From Planctomicrobium piriforme (GTDB taxonomy: Bacteria; Planctomycetota; Planctomycetia; Planctomycetales; Planctomycetaceae): 64,000 nt of DNA. The position numbers and the translations under genes are program-made. Every line of letters begins with the position of its first letter. Positions within the stretch are counted from its first letter, which is position 1. The stretch covers positions 124,001 through 188,000 of the forward strand of contig NZ_FOQD01000005.1 of the NCBI RefSeq assembly GCF_900113665.1, given 5' to 3'. This document shows positions 44,403 to 52,679 of this stretch, piece after piece. The notes under the pieces were generated by a model, which worked only from the letters and a program-made list of their open reading frames with translations, did no database searches and had not been told where the DNA came from.

Positions 44403-46028
44403 TTACCGCTTCGTTATAAATTCAGCGGAGTTGGTCAGAATCCAGAGCAGATCGGCCGCCGCTTCATCGCGCGACGCTGACTCGTTGATGAACTTGTCGA
44501 AGCGTGCCTTCTCATCATCGGTCGGATGGCGGGCCACAACTTCCAGAAACGCCGTGGTAATCAGTTCCGGATTGGTTTTGATGAGAACCAGGCGGTTTTT
44601 CAGGTCGCCGGTTGCCAGCCGGGATTGCACATAGCCGTTGTTCATCATCAGCAGTGCCTGCTGAATCGAACCTTCGAGATCCCGCTGAGGCATCGACGGA
44701 TCCTGCAGAAACGCGGCTTTCACCTGTCGTCGCAGGCCTTCATTGGGACCGACCAGGCGTTCCAGGTTGTCGGCCACTTCATAGTGCCGCAGCCGCGCCG
44801 GTCGCACGGCCGTGAACAGGTCGGCATCGGTGTCGATCGTGCTGATTTCACGCTGATAGGCATGCGTGTTCATGATCGTCCGGAACAGCCATTTGGTATC
44901 GAATCCCGAGTAGCGGAAGGTCGCACCCAACCGGTTGGCCACCAGTTGATGAGAACACTCTTTATCCGGACCCAGGCTGTCGACTGAATAAAAGCCGTCC
45001 CCCAGCAGTTCGTTCCAGATGCGATTCACATACGCGCGCGAGAACCAGTAATTGGCCGGGTTGTAGACCAGATACGCGGCGGCGGCGACGCGACGCTGGT
45101 CGGGAGTCAGCTCGACTTCCGGATCTTCGCCCAGCAGGAACTTCGGATACATTTCGATCTTCTTAGTCGGATCTTTCTGATCCGTCATCAGGTATTTGCC
45201 CGTCGTGAAGAACGCCGCCAGTTCGTGAAACTGTTCGCGCTTCCAGTTATCGAACGGATGGTCATGGCATTCCGCACAGCCGATGCTGATCCCCATAAAG
45301 ATTCGCGCCGTCTGCGAGGCAATCGTTTCCGGCACGCGGTCGCAGGCGAGGACGAAGTTGTTGGGCCCGTAATTCTGGTACCAGGCATTGTTCTCGTTCT
45401 TGACGCTCGCTGGCTGGCGTTTGGGGTACGCGGAAACCAGTTCGGCCACCACTCTGTCCCACGGCGTATTGTTCTTGAACTGTTCGAAGAACCAGTCTTC
45501 CAGTGCGTTGGCGTTGGTAGTCACGGTGGCTGCGGCCGACCCGTGAAAGATCACTTCCCGCCAGTAACGAGCCCACTTGCGGGCATAGGCGTCCGTCTCC
45601 AGCAACTGATCGACGAGCTTGGCCCGTTTTTTGGGATCCTTGTTTTCGATGAACGCCTGTAGCTCGGCCGGCGTCGGGTAGTGCCCGGTGAGGTCGATGG
45701 TCGCACGGCGGATGAAAGTTTCATCGTCAATGACACGGGCGAACGGTGTGGATGTCGCCTTCGCGATATCGGCATCAAGTCGTTCATCGAGGTCACTCGC
45801 AGAAAAGCTCAGGTTTTTGGATTGCTTCGTCGCCGGAAAATTGCTGCGAATCAGTTCCAGGAAGCGAACTTTGTCTTCCGGAGTTTTCAGATCTGGCAGT
45901 TGGACCCGAGGCTTGCGCGGGGGAGCAGCCGGTTTGGGAGCCGCAGTGAGAGCCGCGGCAAACATCGAAACTGCGACCATTGCCAGCAGGGCAATGCAAG
46001 TGATTTGCAGGCGACGAGTTCGGACCAT
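44403..46028 (-). CDS. DUF1549 and DUF1553 domain exported protein
   Basis: A 541-residue protein with an N-terminal signal (LQITCIALLAMVAVSMFAAAL). The DUF1549 part (about 75-260) has FIRRATIDLTGHYPTPAEL, the KWARYWREV block, and GISIGCAECHDHPFDNWKRE with a CxxCH haem-type motif. The DUF1553 part (about 310-540) has PANYWFSRAYVNRIWNELLG, PDKECSHQLV, LFRTIMNTHAYQRE and NSAEFITKR at the end, the usual terminal motif. It is shorter than many family members and lacks a PSD1-type N-terminal cytochrome domain. The partner DUF1501 gene follows 100 bp downstream. AAAGGG precedes the ATG at 46028. Confidence 0.92.
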   Translation of the reverse strand: MVRTRRLQITCIALLAMVAVSMFAAALTAAPKPAAPPRKPRVQLPDLKTPEDKVRFLELIRSNFPATKQSKNLSFSASDLDERLDADIAKATSTPFARVIDDETFIRRATIDLTGHYPTPAELQAFIENKDPKKRAKLVDQLLETDAYARKWARYWREVIFHGSAAATVTTNANALEDWFFEQFKNNTPWDRVVAELVSAYPKRQPASVKNENNAWYQNYGPNNFVLACDRVPETIASQTARIFMGISIGCAECHDHPFDNWKREQFHELAAFFTTGKYLMTDQKDPTKKIEMYPKFLLGEDPEVELTPDQRRVAAAAYLVYNPANYWFSRAYVNRIWNELLGDGFYSVDSLGPDKECSHQLVANRLGATFRYSGFDTKWLFRTIMNTHAYQREISTIDTDADLFTAVRPARLRHYEVADNLERLVGPNEGLRRQVKAAFLQDPSMPQRDLEGSIQQALLMMNNGYVQSRLATGDLKNRLVLIKTNPELITTAFLEVVARHPTDDEKARFDKFINESASRDEAAADLLWILTNSAEFITKR

Positions 46029-46369
46029 GAGAGCCCTTTTTGCGGCAAAACAAGCACCGGTGAATCCCCGAGTGAAGAGTGGGGAGTCAACACAAAAGAG
46101 TTTACTGATCTATTGGCAGGGATTTCAATGAGCGGCTGAGTCAAAGACCGGGCGAAAGAGCGTCTCGAACGCGGGACGCCTAATCACAAGGGGAAAACGG
46201 GTTGCAGCATCCTGGCGGCATGAGTCGCAGACCCAGCCGGTTGCTGGGGTCGCGGAAACGGGATACCATATGTCCGTGCGCACAAATGCCGAGCGAAGTC
46301 TTGCTGACGGCAGAAGTCTCGTTGAATCTCGACTGAGTTCTTTTCTCCCATCCATCTGAGCTGTTGCTC
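46029..46369. other. Divergent promoter region
   Basis: About 340 bp between the DUF1549/1553 gene (minus) and the phosphatase-fusion gene (plus). No supported gene, repeat or strong hairpin was found; it should hold both promoters. Confidence 0.4.
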
Positions 46370-47485
46370 ATGCCCCGCGAAATCTTCCTCGATCAGATTG
46401 CTGATACCCAGGAAGCGGTGCAGGCGGTTGTCGCCGAGCTCGAAGCCGGAGAACTTGTCTGCCTGCCGGACGATTGCGGCTGGAACCTGCTGGGACTGGC
46501 GACTCACGATTCCTCAGCCACTTTGCTGCAACGGTCTGCTGCTCAAGGAGATGCGACGCCCACGCAACAGCAGTCGGCAGTCAGCATCCCGCATCCGAGC
46601 GTCGTCAATGACTATGTGACCGACGCCTCGAAGCTGTTTTCCAAATTGTCCGTCCGTTGCTGGCCTGGCCCAGTGGTCTTGCGGGGCGGGGCAGCCCAGA
46701 CTGAGGGTTTGGCCCGACAATGGCCGAAGGCCTCACAAACCTGGGGACTCACCGAACGCGGTCGGGCGTTTTATTGTCCTGCCGATTCGTTCTCGCAGGA
46801 AGTGCTGCGGGCGGTTTCGGCCCCGGCGCTGAGCCTGATCGGGCAGCCTGCGGAGCGGGATGAAAACATTCAGGGACGCGAAATCAGTTTGATCGTGCGC
46901 TCCGCGACTCCGCGATTCTCGTCGCCCCCCACCGTGGTGGCTGTCAACGGCCAGCAGTTTCAGGTCGAAAGGCCCGGAGTGGTGAGCGAACGGATGCTGG
47001 AACGCCTGGCAGGCGAGGTCTATCTGTTTGTCTGCACGGGAAACACGTGTCGCAGCCCGATGGCCGAAGCGCTGTTTCGCAAGATGCTGGCTGATCGCCT
47101 GCGTTGCCGCGAAGACGAGTTGATGGACCACGGTTACGTCGTGCTGTCGGCGGGACTGGCGGCTTACAAAGGGGCCGCGGCCAGTCCGGAAGCGGTCGAC
47201 CTGTTGCGGCGCGACAATGTCGACCTGAGTTCACACGAAAGCCAGCCGGTCACCGAAGAACTCCTGTTCCACTGCGATCACATCTTTACGATGACCCGCA
47301 GCCATCGGGATGCCCTGCTGTCGGCCTATCCGGAACTGGCCGATCAGGTGAAATTACTTTCCCCACAGAATCACGACGTCCCCGACCCCATTGGGGCGGG
47401 AATGGACGAATACATCCGCTGTCGCGACAGCATTGCCCGCCATTTGCAGCGGCTGCTGGACGACATTGATGCGCAAGACCAGTAA
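46370..47485 (+). CDS. Degenerate Sua5/YrdC-like domain fused to LMW phosphatase with arginine-phosphatase signature
   Basis: A 371-residue fusion. Residues 1-205 follow the Sua5/YciO/YrdC layout: GELVCLPDDCGWNLLGLA where PTET-YGL is expected, then KLSVRCWPGPVVLRG (WPGP kept) and RAFYCPADSFSQEVLRAVSAP. The KxR and SAN-SG substrate motifs are missing, so it is probably inactive in threonylcarbamoylation. Residues about 215-371 are a complete low-molecular-weight phosphatase: VCTGNTCRSPMAEALF with Cys222 and Arg228, and VPDPIG with the general-acid Asp. The Thr at 226, in place of Ile, is the known determinant of protein-arginine phosphatases such as YwlE. rpiB follows after 12 bp. ATG 46370; a TTG two codons earlier is also possible. 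Confidence 0.87.
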   Translation: MPREIFLDQIADTQEAVQAVVAELEAGELVCLPDDCGWNLLGLATHDSSATLLQRSAAQGDATPTQQQSAVSIPHPSVVNDYVTDASKLFSKLSVRCWPGPVVLRGGAAQTEGLARQWPKASQTWGLTERGRAFYCPADSFSQEVLRAVSAPALSLIGQPAERDENIQGREISLIVRSATPRFSSPPTVVAVNGQQFQVERPGVVSERMLERLAGEVYLFVCTGNTCRSPMAEALFRKMLADRLRCREDELMDHGYVVLSAGLAAYKGAAASPEAVDLLRRDNVDLSSHESQPVTEELLFHCDHIFTMTRSHRDALLSAYPELADQVKLLSPQNHDVPDPIGAGMDEYIRCRDSIARHLQRLLDDIDAQDQ

Positions 47486-47497
47486 GGGAATCGAGCA

Positions 47498-48025
47498 ATG
47501 AGAGTGGCGATAGCAAGCGATCACCGCGGAGTGCGGGTGAAGAGTCAGATCATGACCCAGGTGAAAGAACTGGGGCATGTGGGGCTCGACTTTGGTCCCG
47601 CGGAAGCCAAAAGCGTCGACTACCCGGATTATGCATTCAAGGTCTCCGAAGCGGTTTCGACGGGCGAAGTGGATCGCGGCATTCTGATCTGCGGCACCGG
47701 CATGGGCATGTGCATCGCCGCCAACAAGTTTGCCGGCGTGCGGGCCGTCACCTGTCATGACGACGTGACGGCGGAATACAGCCGCCGCCACAACAACGCC
47801 AACGTGATGTGTCTGTCGGCTGACATGCTCGGCGACCGGCTGCTCGGAAGGATCGTTGAAATCTGGCTGCGTACGGAATTTGAAGGGGGCCGCCACCAGC
47901 GGCGGCTCGAAAAGATCGCCAAGTTCGAAGAGACTCATGGCGCGACGTCGCACCTGCTCAACGGAGCAGGCTGCTGTAACGGAGACGCCGCGGTCGAACC
48001 GGCCGCTGCCGCTCCGACCACCTGA
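47498..48025 (+). CDS. rpiB: Ribose-5-phosphate isomerase B
   Basis: RpiB/LacAB family, 175 residues, interconverts ribulose-5-phosphate and ribose-5-phosphate in the pentose phosphate pathway. VAIASDHRGVRVK (Asp-His substrate residues) opens the protein, DYPDYAFKVS follows, and LICGTGMGMCIAANKFAGVRA carries the catalytic CGTG loop. RRHNNANVMCLSADML closes the active site. The C-terminus is about 25 residues longer than usual and is Ala/Cys-rich. It is 12 bp downstream of the phosphatase fusion and surely in its operon. Confidence 0.94.
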   Translation: MRVAIASDHRGVRVKSQIMTQVKELGHVGLDFGPAEAKSVDYPDYAFKVSEAVSTGEVDRGILICGTGMGMCIAANKFAGVRAVTCHDDVTAEYSRRHNNANVMCLSADMLGDRLLGRIVEIWLRTEFEGGRHQRRLEKIAKFEETHGATSHLLNGAGCCNGDAAVEPAAAAPTT

Positions 48026-48113
48026 TTGAATTATTGACGTCACCTGCAGACACCCGGCCGGGCACGCCGCCCGCCGAACACCATTGCGTTTAGAGAAAGA
48101 GTAGATCGCCGGT

Positions 48114-48494
48114 ATGAATCCGAGCCAATTGAAGTTTGCCAAGACTCACGAATGGGTGTCCGTGGAAGGTCAGATCGCGACCATCGGGATCAGCGATTTC
48201 GCCGTGAAGGAACTGACCGACGTGGTGCATCTCGAATTCCCGCAGACCGGCAAAACGGTCTCTGTTGGGGATGAGATGGGGGAGATCGAAAGCGTGAAGG
48301 CGGTTTCCGACCTGTACGCTCCAGTGAGCGGCAAGATCGTGGCCCTCAACTCCGCACTGCAGGGCGATCTCTCGCCGCTGTCAGACGACCCGTTCGGCGC
48401 CGGCTGGATTCTCAAAATCGAACTGAGCAACCCAGGCGACGTGGAAAAACTGATGTCGTACGCCGACTATCAGAAAGAATGCGAATCGCACTAA
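48114..48494 (+). CDS. gcvH: Glycine cleavage system H protein
   Basis: 126 residues. The lipoyl domain is complete: THEWVSVEG, GISDFAVKELTDVVHLEFP, and the lipoylation site GEIESVKAVSDLYAPVSG with Lys62. It shuttles the aminomethyl group between the P, T and L proteins of glycine cleavage. The C-terminal helix (LMSYADYQKE) is also present. No other gcv gene is in the window. It follows rpiB after 88 bp and precedes an inverted-repeat terminator. Confidence 0.97.
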   Translation: MNPSQLKFAKTHEWVSVEGQIATIGISDFAVKELTDVVHLEFPQTGKTVSVGDEMGEIESVKAVSDLYAPVSGKIVALNSALQGDLSPLSDDPFGAGWILKIELSNPGDVEKLMSYADYQKECESH

Positions 48495-48529
48495 GCGAGT
48501 CGCTGCTGTGGAAAAAAGAGAACACTTTT

Positions 48530-48604
48530 AGCCACAGATGAACTCAGACTCACACAGATCAGAAGACTGATTTTATCTGGGTTGATCTGCGTTCATCTGT
48601 GGCT
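48530..48604 (+). terminator. Large inverted repeat with T-tract after gcvH
   Basis: AGCCACAGATGAAC (48530-48543) is perfectly complementary to GTTCATCTGTGGCT (48591-48604). The inner part also pairs partly (ACAGATCA with TGATCTG). GATTTTTT follows on the + strand. It acts as the gcvH terminator and looks like a member of a dispersed repeat family (CACAGATGAA type). Confidence 0.7.
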
Positions 48605-48610
48605 GATTTT

Positions 48611-49114
48611 TTACTTTGCTGATCCACTCTTCAGCGTGGGAGCAAGTTCGCGAGCACGTTCTGCCCGTTCCTTGGCTTCGCGTGCTTCACGGCTGAGTCT
48701 GGAATTTTCTTCCGGCCAGCCGGGGATGGGCGACATCATCTGCCGGTTCACCGGGGCTGGCGGCAGCGGCTGTCCCTGAGGTGCTGGTGCGGTGAGATGG
48801 ACGGTCAGAAACAGCAGGCAGGCGGCCGCGACCGAAACCAGAGGAACCCACGCCTTGGATGACTTCAAGTCGGACTTCGCCCGAGGGGCATCGAGCCGGG
48901 CTTCCAGTTCGGGCCACAGGCTATTGCGGACTTCATAGCTGGCGGGAGCTTCTGACTTTTCAATCACCGCCAGCGCCGTTTTCAACTGCCGATACTGCTC
49001 CCGGCAGTCGGCACAGGCAGCCACATGCCTGCGGACTTCTTCCCAGGCGAATTTCTCGCACTGGTCGTGTCCCAGATGCAGGGCGATTTCCCGTTTTGCT
49101 TCACGACACTTCAT
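48611..49114 (-). CDS. Anti-sigma factor with zinc-finger domain (ECF partner)
   Basis: A 167-residue membrane protein. The N-terminal zf-HC2 type motif spans CREAKREIALHLGHD to VRRHVAACADC (H-x3-C-x2-C), the zinc-containing anti-sigma fold. A single TM (about 90-110, VPLVSVAAACLLFLTVHL) follows, then a periplasmic Pro- and then Glu/Arg-rich tail. It should hold the ECF sigma factor encoded directly upstream at the membrane. It lies about 100 bp downstream of that gene with a heptameric repeat element in between. Confidence 0.85.
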   Translation of the reverse strand: MKCREAKREIALHLGHDQCEKFAWEEVRRHVAACADCREQYRQLKTALAVIEKSEAPASYEVRNSLWPELEARLDAPRAKSDLKSSKAWVPLVSVAAACLLFLTVHLTAPAPQGQPLPPAPVNRQMMSPIPGWPEENSRLSREAREAKERAERARELAPTLKSGSAK

Positions 49115-49135
49115 CTGACAACCTTCACAAGTCTC

Positions 49136-49211
49136 AAAATTCGAAGCACGAAATTGGAAATCTCAAACACATCTGTTTCGGATTTCGAGCTTCGAATTTC
49201 GGATTTCAAAA
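49136..49211. repeat. Heptameric repeat element 9 (GAAATTC/TTCGGAT type)
   Basis: Left units from 49136 (AAAATTC, GAAGCAC, then GAAATTG and GAAATCT) and right inverse units 49177-49211 (TTCGGAT, TTCGAGC, TTCGAAT, TTCGGAT and TTCAAAA). It is placed exactly between the ECF sigma and anti-sigma genes and touches the sigma gene's stop. Confidence 0.75.
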
Positions 49212-49213
49212 AT

Positions 49214-49831
49214 TTACCTTTTTTGCTTTTCCCACAATTCCTGAAACCGCGTGCGTGCTTCGGCGAGACGCCAGCGGATGGTTGCTTCTTTTCGGTCCAG
49301 AATGGCGGCGATTTCTGAAGTCGAAAAGTTCTCCATATCCCTCAGGACAAGCACCGTGCGGTACTTGTCAGGCAACTGGTCGACCACCAGCCGCACTTCC
49401 TGTCTCAAATCCTGTTCGATCCGCGGATCGGCGACCGCCGGTTCGATCCAGCGATCCGGACTGCGGTCGGTGAAGAGCGAAGTCCAGATCCGCTTTTTCT
49501 TGCGCCGATGGTAGTCGAGCGTCAGGTTCACCCCGATCCGAAACAGCCACGGCGAAAAACGTCGTGACGGGTCGAACTGGGAGAGCCGTTCGTAAACACG
49601 CAGGAAGGTTTCCTGGGCCAGGTCTTCGGCGAGGTCCAGGTCGTTGATAAAGCGGAGGATGACGCGAATCAGCCGCCGCTCATAACGCTGGACCAGCACC
49701 CCGAAAGCCGCCCGATTTCCCTGTCTGGTTTCCTCGACGAGCCGGGAATCGCTGACGAGCGACCCCTGTTCCGGGGACTCCGCCTCGGTTTCTGCTCGTT
49801 CCGAGCTGGGTCTGTGGGCGCTGGATTGCAT
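49214..49831 (-). CDS. ECF RNA polymerase sigma factor
   Basis: A 205-residue sigma-70 family member. Region 2 has DLAEDLAQETFLRVYERLS and FSPWLFRIGVNLTLDYHRR. Region 4 has QLPDKYRTVLVLRDMENFST followed by SEIAAILDRKEATIRWRLAEAR, the recognition helix. There is no region 3. A ~30-residue Ser/Glu-rich N-terminal extension precedes region 2. The downstream zf-HC2 gene is its probable anti-sigma factor. GGTGAG lies a few bases upstream of the ATG at 49831. Confidence 0.93.
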   Translation of the reverse strand: MQSSAHRPSSERAETEAESPEQGSLVSDSRLVEETRQGNRAAFGVLVQRYERRLIRVILRFINDLDLAEDLAQETFLRVYERLSQFDPSRRFSPWLFRIGVNLTLDYHRRKKKRIWTSLFTDRSPDRWIEPAVADPRIEQDLRQEVRLVVDQLPDKYRTVLVLRDMENFSTSEIAAILDRKEATIRWRLAEARTRFQELWEKQKR

Positions 49832-49874
49832 GTCTCACCCCGTTCTGAAGATCCGGAGGATTTACGTCGCCAGC

Positions 49875-51158
49875 TCAGGGACTGTTGGAAGTTTTTTCGG
49901 GCGGCGGGTCGTTTTGATTCTTGGCAATGCAGACCACCCGGCCGTCCGCGTTTCTCGCAAAGAACATTTCATCGCTGTAAGCCATTGGAGTCCAGCACTT
50001 TCCTTCCAGAATCTGCGATCGCACGAGCGGTTTGAATTCTGTGGCACCGGCGGGCAGAATCAACAGCTCACCGGATTCGGAAAGGACTGCCGCCTGGGTT
50101 CCAACGGCAATCACGCTGCCGCAACCGACCTCGCGGGAAAACCATTTGATCTTCCCCGTCGCCGGGTCGGCACAAATCAAACGGGGATCTCGCCCGGCAT
50201 CGCCATCAATGGCGTACAGCTGGTCGCCGATCAGCACGCCGGGGCTCATCTGCGAACGGATTTCCCGCGTCCGCCATTTCTCATTGCAGGAGTCAGCAGT
50301 GAATTCCAGCAGGCTCCCCCCCTTCTGGTAGCCGGAGGTGACGATCAACTGATGGTCGTTCAGGACGATGGGGTCGGCAGCGTTGATGCCGTAACGGGTA
50401 ATCCAGGGGAACTTCCACTTCACGTCGCCGGAAGCAGGATCGACCGCCTGCAGCGCCTTCTCAGATTCGAGCAGCATCAGTCGCGCGCCGCTGGTTTCGA
50501 CAAAGAACGGCGAGGTATACCCAGGCAGTTCGCTGTTGTCCGATTCCCAGATCGTCTCCCCGTTTTCGGCATTCAGACACAGGCCGTGGCTGCCGACGTT
50601 GAAGTAGACTTTGCCGTCATCCACCAGCGGCGACCCGGCGTAGCCCCAACTGGGACGGTTCTGCCGCTGCTCTTCACTGAGCAGCACATGCCAGACAATG
50701 CTGCCGTCGGCGGCATTGAGGCAAAAGATGTCGCCAGTGCGGCTGATGACGTACACCCGTTCGCCAGTGACAGTCGGCGTGGACGTCGGCCCCCCTTCAA
50801 ACAGGTTGGGATCGAGTGGAGCGGGGTAAGTGTGTTTCCACAGCACGCTGCCGTCGGTGACGTTCAGGCACCAGAGGGTGTCCTGATCGTCGGCGTTACC
50901 GACAGTGAAGACGCGGCCATTGGTGCAGGCGAAGGACGAGAAGCCGGTGCCAACTTCGGCTCGCCATTTCTCGAAGAACTTGCCGTCGGCGACAAACGGA
51001 GTGTCGGCAGGCGCATGACCATTTCGCTGCGGCCCGCGCCACTGCGGCCAGTCACCGGCGGAGAGGGAATTACTCAAAAGAAGCAGCGCTGCGAAGAGCT
51101 GTAAACCAACAGCTCCCGCGAACAGCATTTCAGAGTGCCTTTTCCTGGCGCGCTGCAT
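49875..51158 (-). CDS. Secreted PQQ-binding-like beta-propeller protein
   Basis: A 427-residue exported protein. The signal peptide has a basic start (MQRARKRHSE) and hydrophobic core (LFAGAVGLQLFAALLLLSNS). GDWPQWRGPQRNGHA is the typical start of planctomycete PQQ-like propellers. Repeated blade motifs include TDGSVLWKHTY, NAADGSIVWHVLL, NAENGETIWESDN and DPASGDVKWKFPW. The residues for PQQ dehydrogenase activity are not visible, so this is a structural or binding propeller; the ligand is unknown. AGGGAAAG precedes the ATG at 51158. It ends 44 bp upstream of the sigma factor gene. Confidence 0.88.
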   Translation of the reverse strand: MQRARKRHSEMLFAGAVGLQLFAALLLLSNSLSAGDWPQWRGPQRNGHAPADTPFVADGKFFEKWRAEVGTGFSSFACTNGRVFTVGNADDQDTLWCLNVTDGSVLWKHTYPAPLDPNLFEGGPTSTPTVTGERVYVISRTGDIFCLNAADGSIVWHVLLSEEQRQNRPSWGYAGSPLVDDGKVYFNVGSHGLCLNAENGETIWESDNSELPGYTSPFFVETSGARLMLLESEKALQAVDPASGDVKWKFPWITRYGINAADPIVLNDHQLIVTSGYQKGGSLLEFTADSCNEKWRTREIRSQMSPGVLIGDQLYAIDGDAGRDPRLICADPATGKIKWFSREVGCGSVIAVGTQAAVLSESGELLILPAGATEFKPLVRSQILEGKCWTPMAYSDEMFFARNADGRVVCIAKNQNDPPPEKTSNSP

Positions 51159-51191
51159 CAAACGTGCTTTCCCTGCCTGAACTCTTCGGTG

Positions 51192-51265
51192 GCATAGGCA
51201 TTTTTGCCTGTGCGTCAGATCGTACCTGTGATGCTTTTTTTTTGGACAGACAAAAATGTCTGTCC
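51192..51265. repeat. Pair of palindromes in opposite orientation separated by a T9 run
   Basis: GCATAGGCA (51192-51200) pairs with TGCCTGTGC (51205-51213, one G-U). GGACAGACA (51244-51252) pairs perfectly with TGTCTGTCC (51257-51265). Between them is T9 at 51235-51243. Both have the layout 9-bp stem and a loop of four T or four A, and their stems are related. This fills the gap between the propeller and esterase genes. Confidence 0.5.
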
Positions 51266-51291
51266 CACCAGTCAGTTGATAAAACTCGGCA

Positions 51292-52605
51292 CTACTTTTC
51301 CCAGACCCAGGTCAGCACCTCTGGCAGAATCGCTTTGCCGTGCTGGCTGGAATGAATCCCTTTGCCGGGGATGAATTTGTAATCGTAGCCTGAGTAGGCG
51401 AGGGCCGCGGCCATTTCTTCATTGGCGAGGAACCAGTTGCCGAGGATGTTATCGAGATCGTTCTCCCCATCCTGCAGCACCACTTTGATTTCACGCTTCG
51501 GATTCACTTTGCGAATCAGACCCGGGTAGTCATGAGCTGTTTTCCACTGGCCGAACTTGTTGGCGTCGAGCTTGAACCCTTGCTCGGAATAGACCGGGTA
51601 GTCGCCGACCTGACGGAAGTCGCAGTAGCTGCCGACGAAGCTGATGACGCGGCGAAACAGGTCATTGCGATGCCAGGCGGCGGTGAAAGCACAGCTCGCT
51701 CCTGAGGAGGAGCCGCACATGACGTGATCCCAGGGATCAGGGGAGATTTTGTATTTCTCGCGGACGATGCTGAGGATCTCTTCGTCGAGAAATGTTGCAT
51801 AGCGGGGAGTGCAGGTGTCGTATTCGTCGCTGCGATTCGAACGGGGTTCGGCACCGGCCATCTTCGCCGGGAAGCTGCCGGGATTTACAAAGACGGCGAT
51901 GCAGACGGGCACTTTCTTCTGGTGAATGAGGTTGTCGAGGACGATGCAGGCGTTGCCGTCTCCTTTGCAGAACCCGCCGCCGTCGTTGAAGACGATCAGG
52001 CTGGCCGGCGTGTCGGGCGCGCTCTTGTACTGCTCGGGGACATAGACCCACCATTGGCGTTCAGCACCGGGGAAGTGGTTCTTGGCGACATGCGTTCCCA
52101 TGTCGATGAGTTCGCCCTTGGGGACGCCCGGCTTCTGAACGCTGTCCGGCAGGACGGGATAGCTTTCGAAGCCGACTCGTTCGCTCCCCTTGAGCCGATT
52201 GCCATCAACTTCAAAGCGGTAGTGGGCCGAGCTGAAGTTCGGGAACTTCTCCGAAGCGACCCAGAGATCGCTCTCTTTCAGTCGCGTCATGGGCCAGCTT
52301 CTGCCCTTCTCGGCGACGACCGTGATTGTTTTTGCACTGGGAGAACGGAACGCCCAGACGACATAGGCCCCGCCGGCATCGATGCGGGTCGAGAGATGTT
52401 TCTGAGAGCCGTCAGTCAGGTTCTTTCCCTCGTACTGCTTTTCAAGATAGTCCTTGATGGCCGCAGATCGGGCGGCATTGACCGCCCCTTTTTCGAGGGC
52501 GTCATGGACCTCTTTCGCCGACTTCACCGCTTGAGCGAAGACGCTGTCGGTATAGAGCAGAGTCAGCAGGCAGACGAAAACGAGCCGTTGGAGTTGGACC
52601 TTCAC
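51292..52605 (-). CDS. Secreted alpha/beta-hydrolase esterase (enterochelin-esterase/esterase D-like)
   Basis: A 437-residue exported protein. The signal is VQLQRLVFVCLLTLLYTDSV-FAQA. An N-terminal beta-sandwich-like part (about 40-170, with VVWAFRSPSAKTITVVAEKG and VASEKFPNFSSAHYRFEVDG) resembles the CBM48-like module of Fes-type esterases. The hydrolase domain follows with SLIVFNDGGGFC and the nucleophile elbow CGSSSGASCAF. A His near the end (GIHSSQHGK) suits the triad. It probably cleaves an ester in a glycan or siderophore outside the cytoplasm. The GTG at 52605 with AGGGGGAAA upstream is chosen; the frame running to 53235 overlaps the next gene and is not real. Confidence 0.85.
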   Translation of the reverse strand: MKVQLQRLVFVCLLTLLYTDSVFAQAVKSAKEVHDALEKGAVNAARSAAIKDYLEKQYEGKNLTDGSQKHLSTRIDAGGAYVVWAFRSPSAKTITVVAEKGRSWPMTRLKESDLWVASEKFPNFSSAHYRFEVDGNRLKGSERVGFESYPVLPDSVQKPGVPKGELIDMGTHVAKNHFPGAERQWWVYVPEQYKSAPDTPASLIVFNDGGGFCKGDGNACIVLDNLIHQKKVPVCIAVFVNPGSFPAKMAGAEPRSNRSDEYDTCTPRYATFLDEEILSIVREKYKISPDPWDHVMCGSSSGASCAFTAAWHRNDLFRRVISFVGSYCDFRQVGDYPVYSEQGFKLDANKFGQWKTAHDYPGLIRKVNPKREIKVVLQDGENDLDNILGNWFLANEEMAAALAYSGYDYKFIPGKGIHSSQHGKAILPEVLTWVWEK

Positions 52606-52679
52606 GCTGGATTTCCCCCTCAGTGGACTTCGATGTGGTCGATGTTGGAACTTGGGGCGAGCGTCGCGTTTGAATGGCT

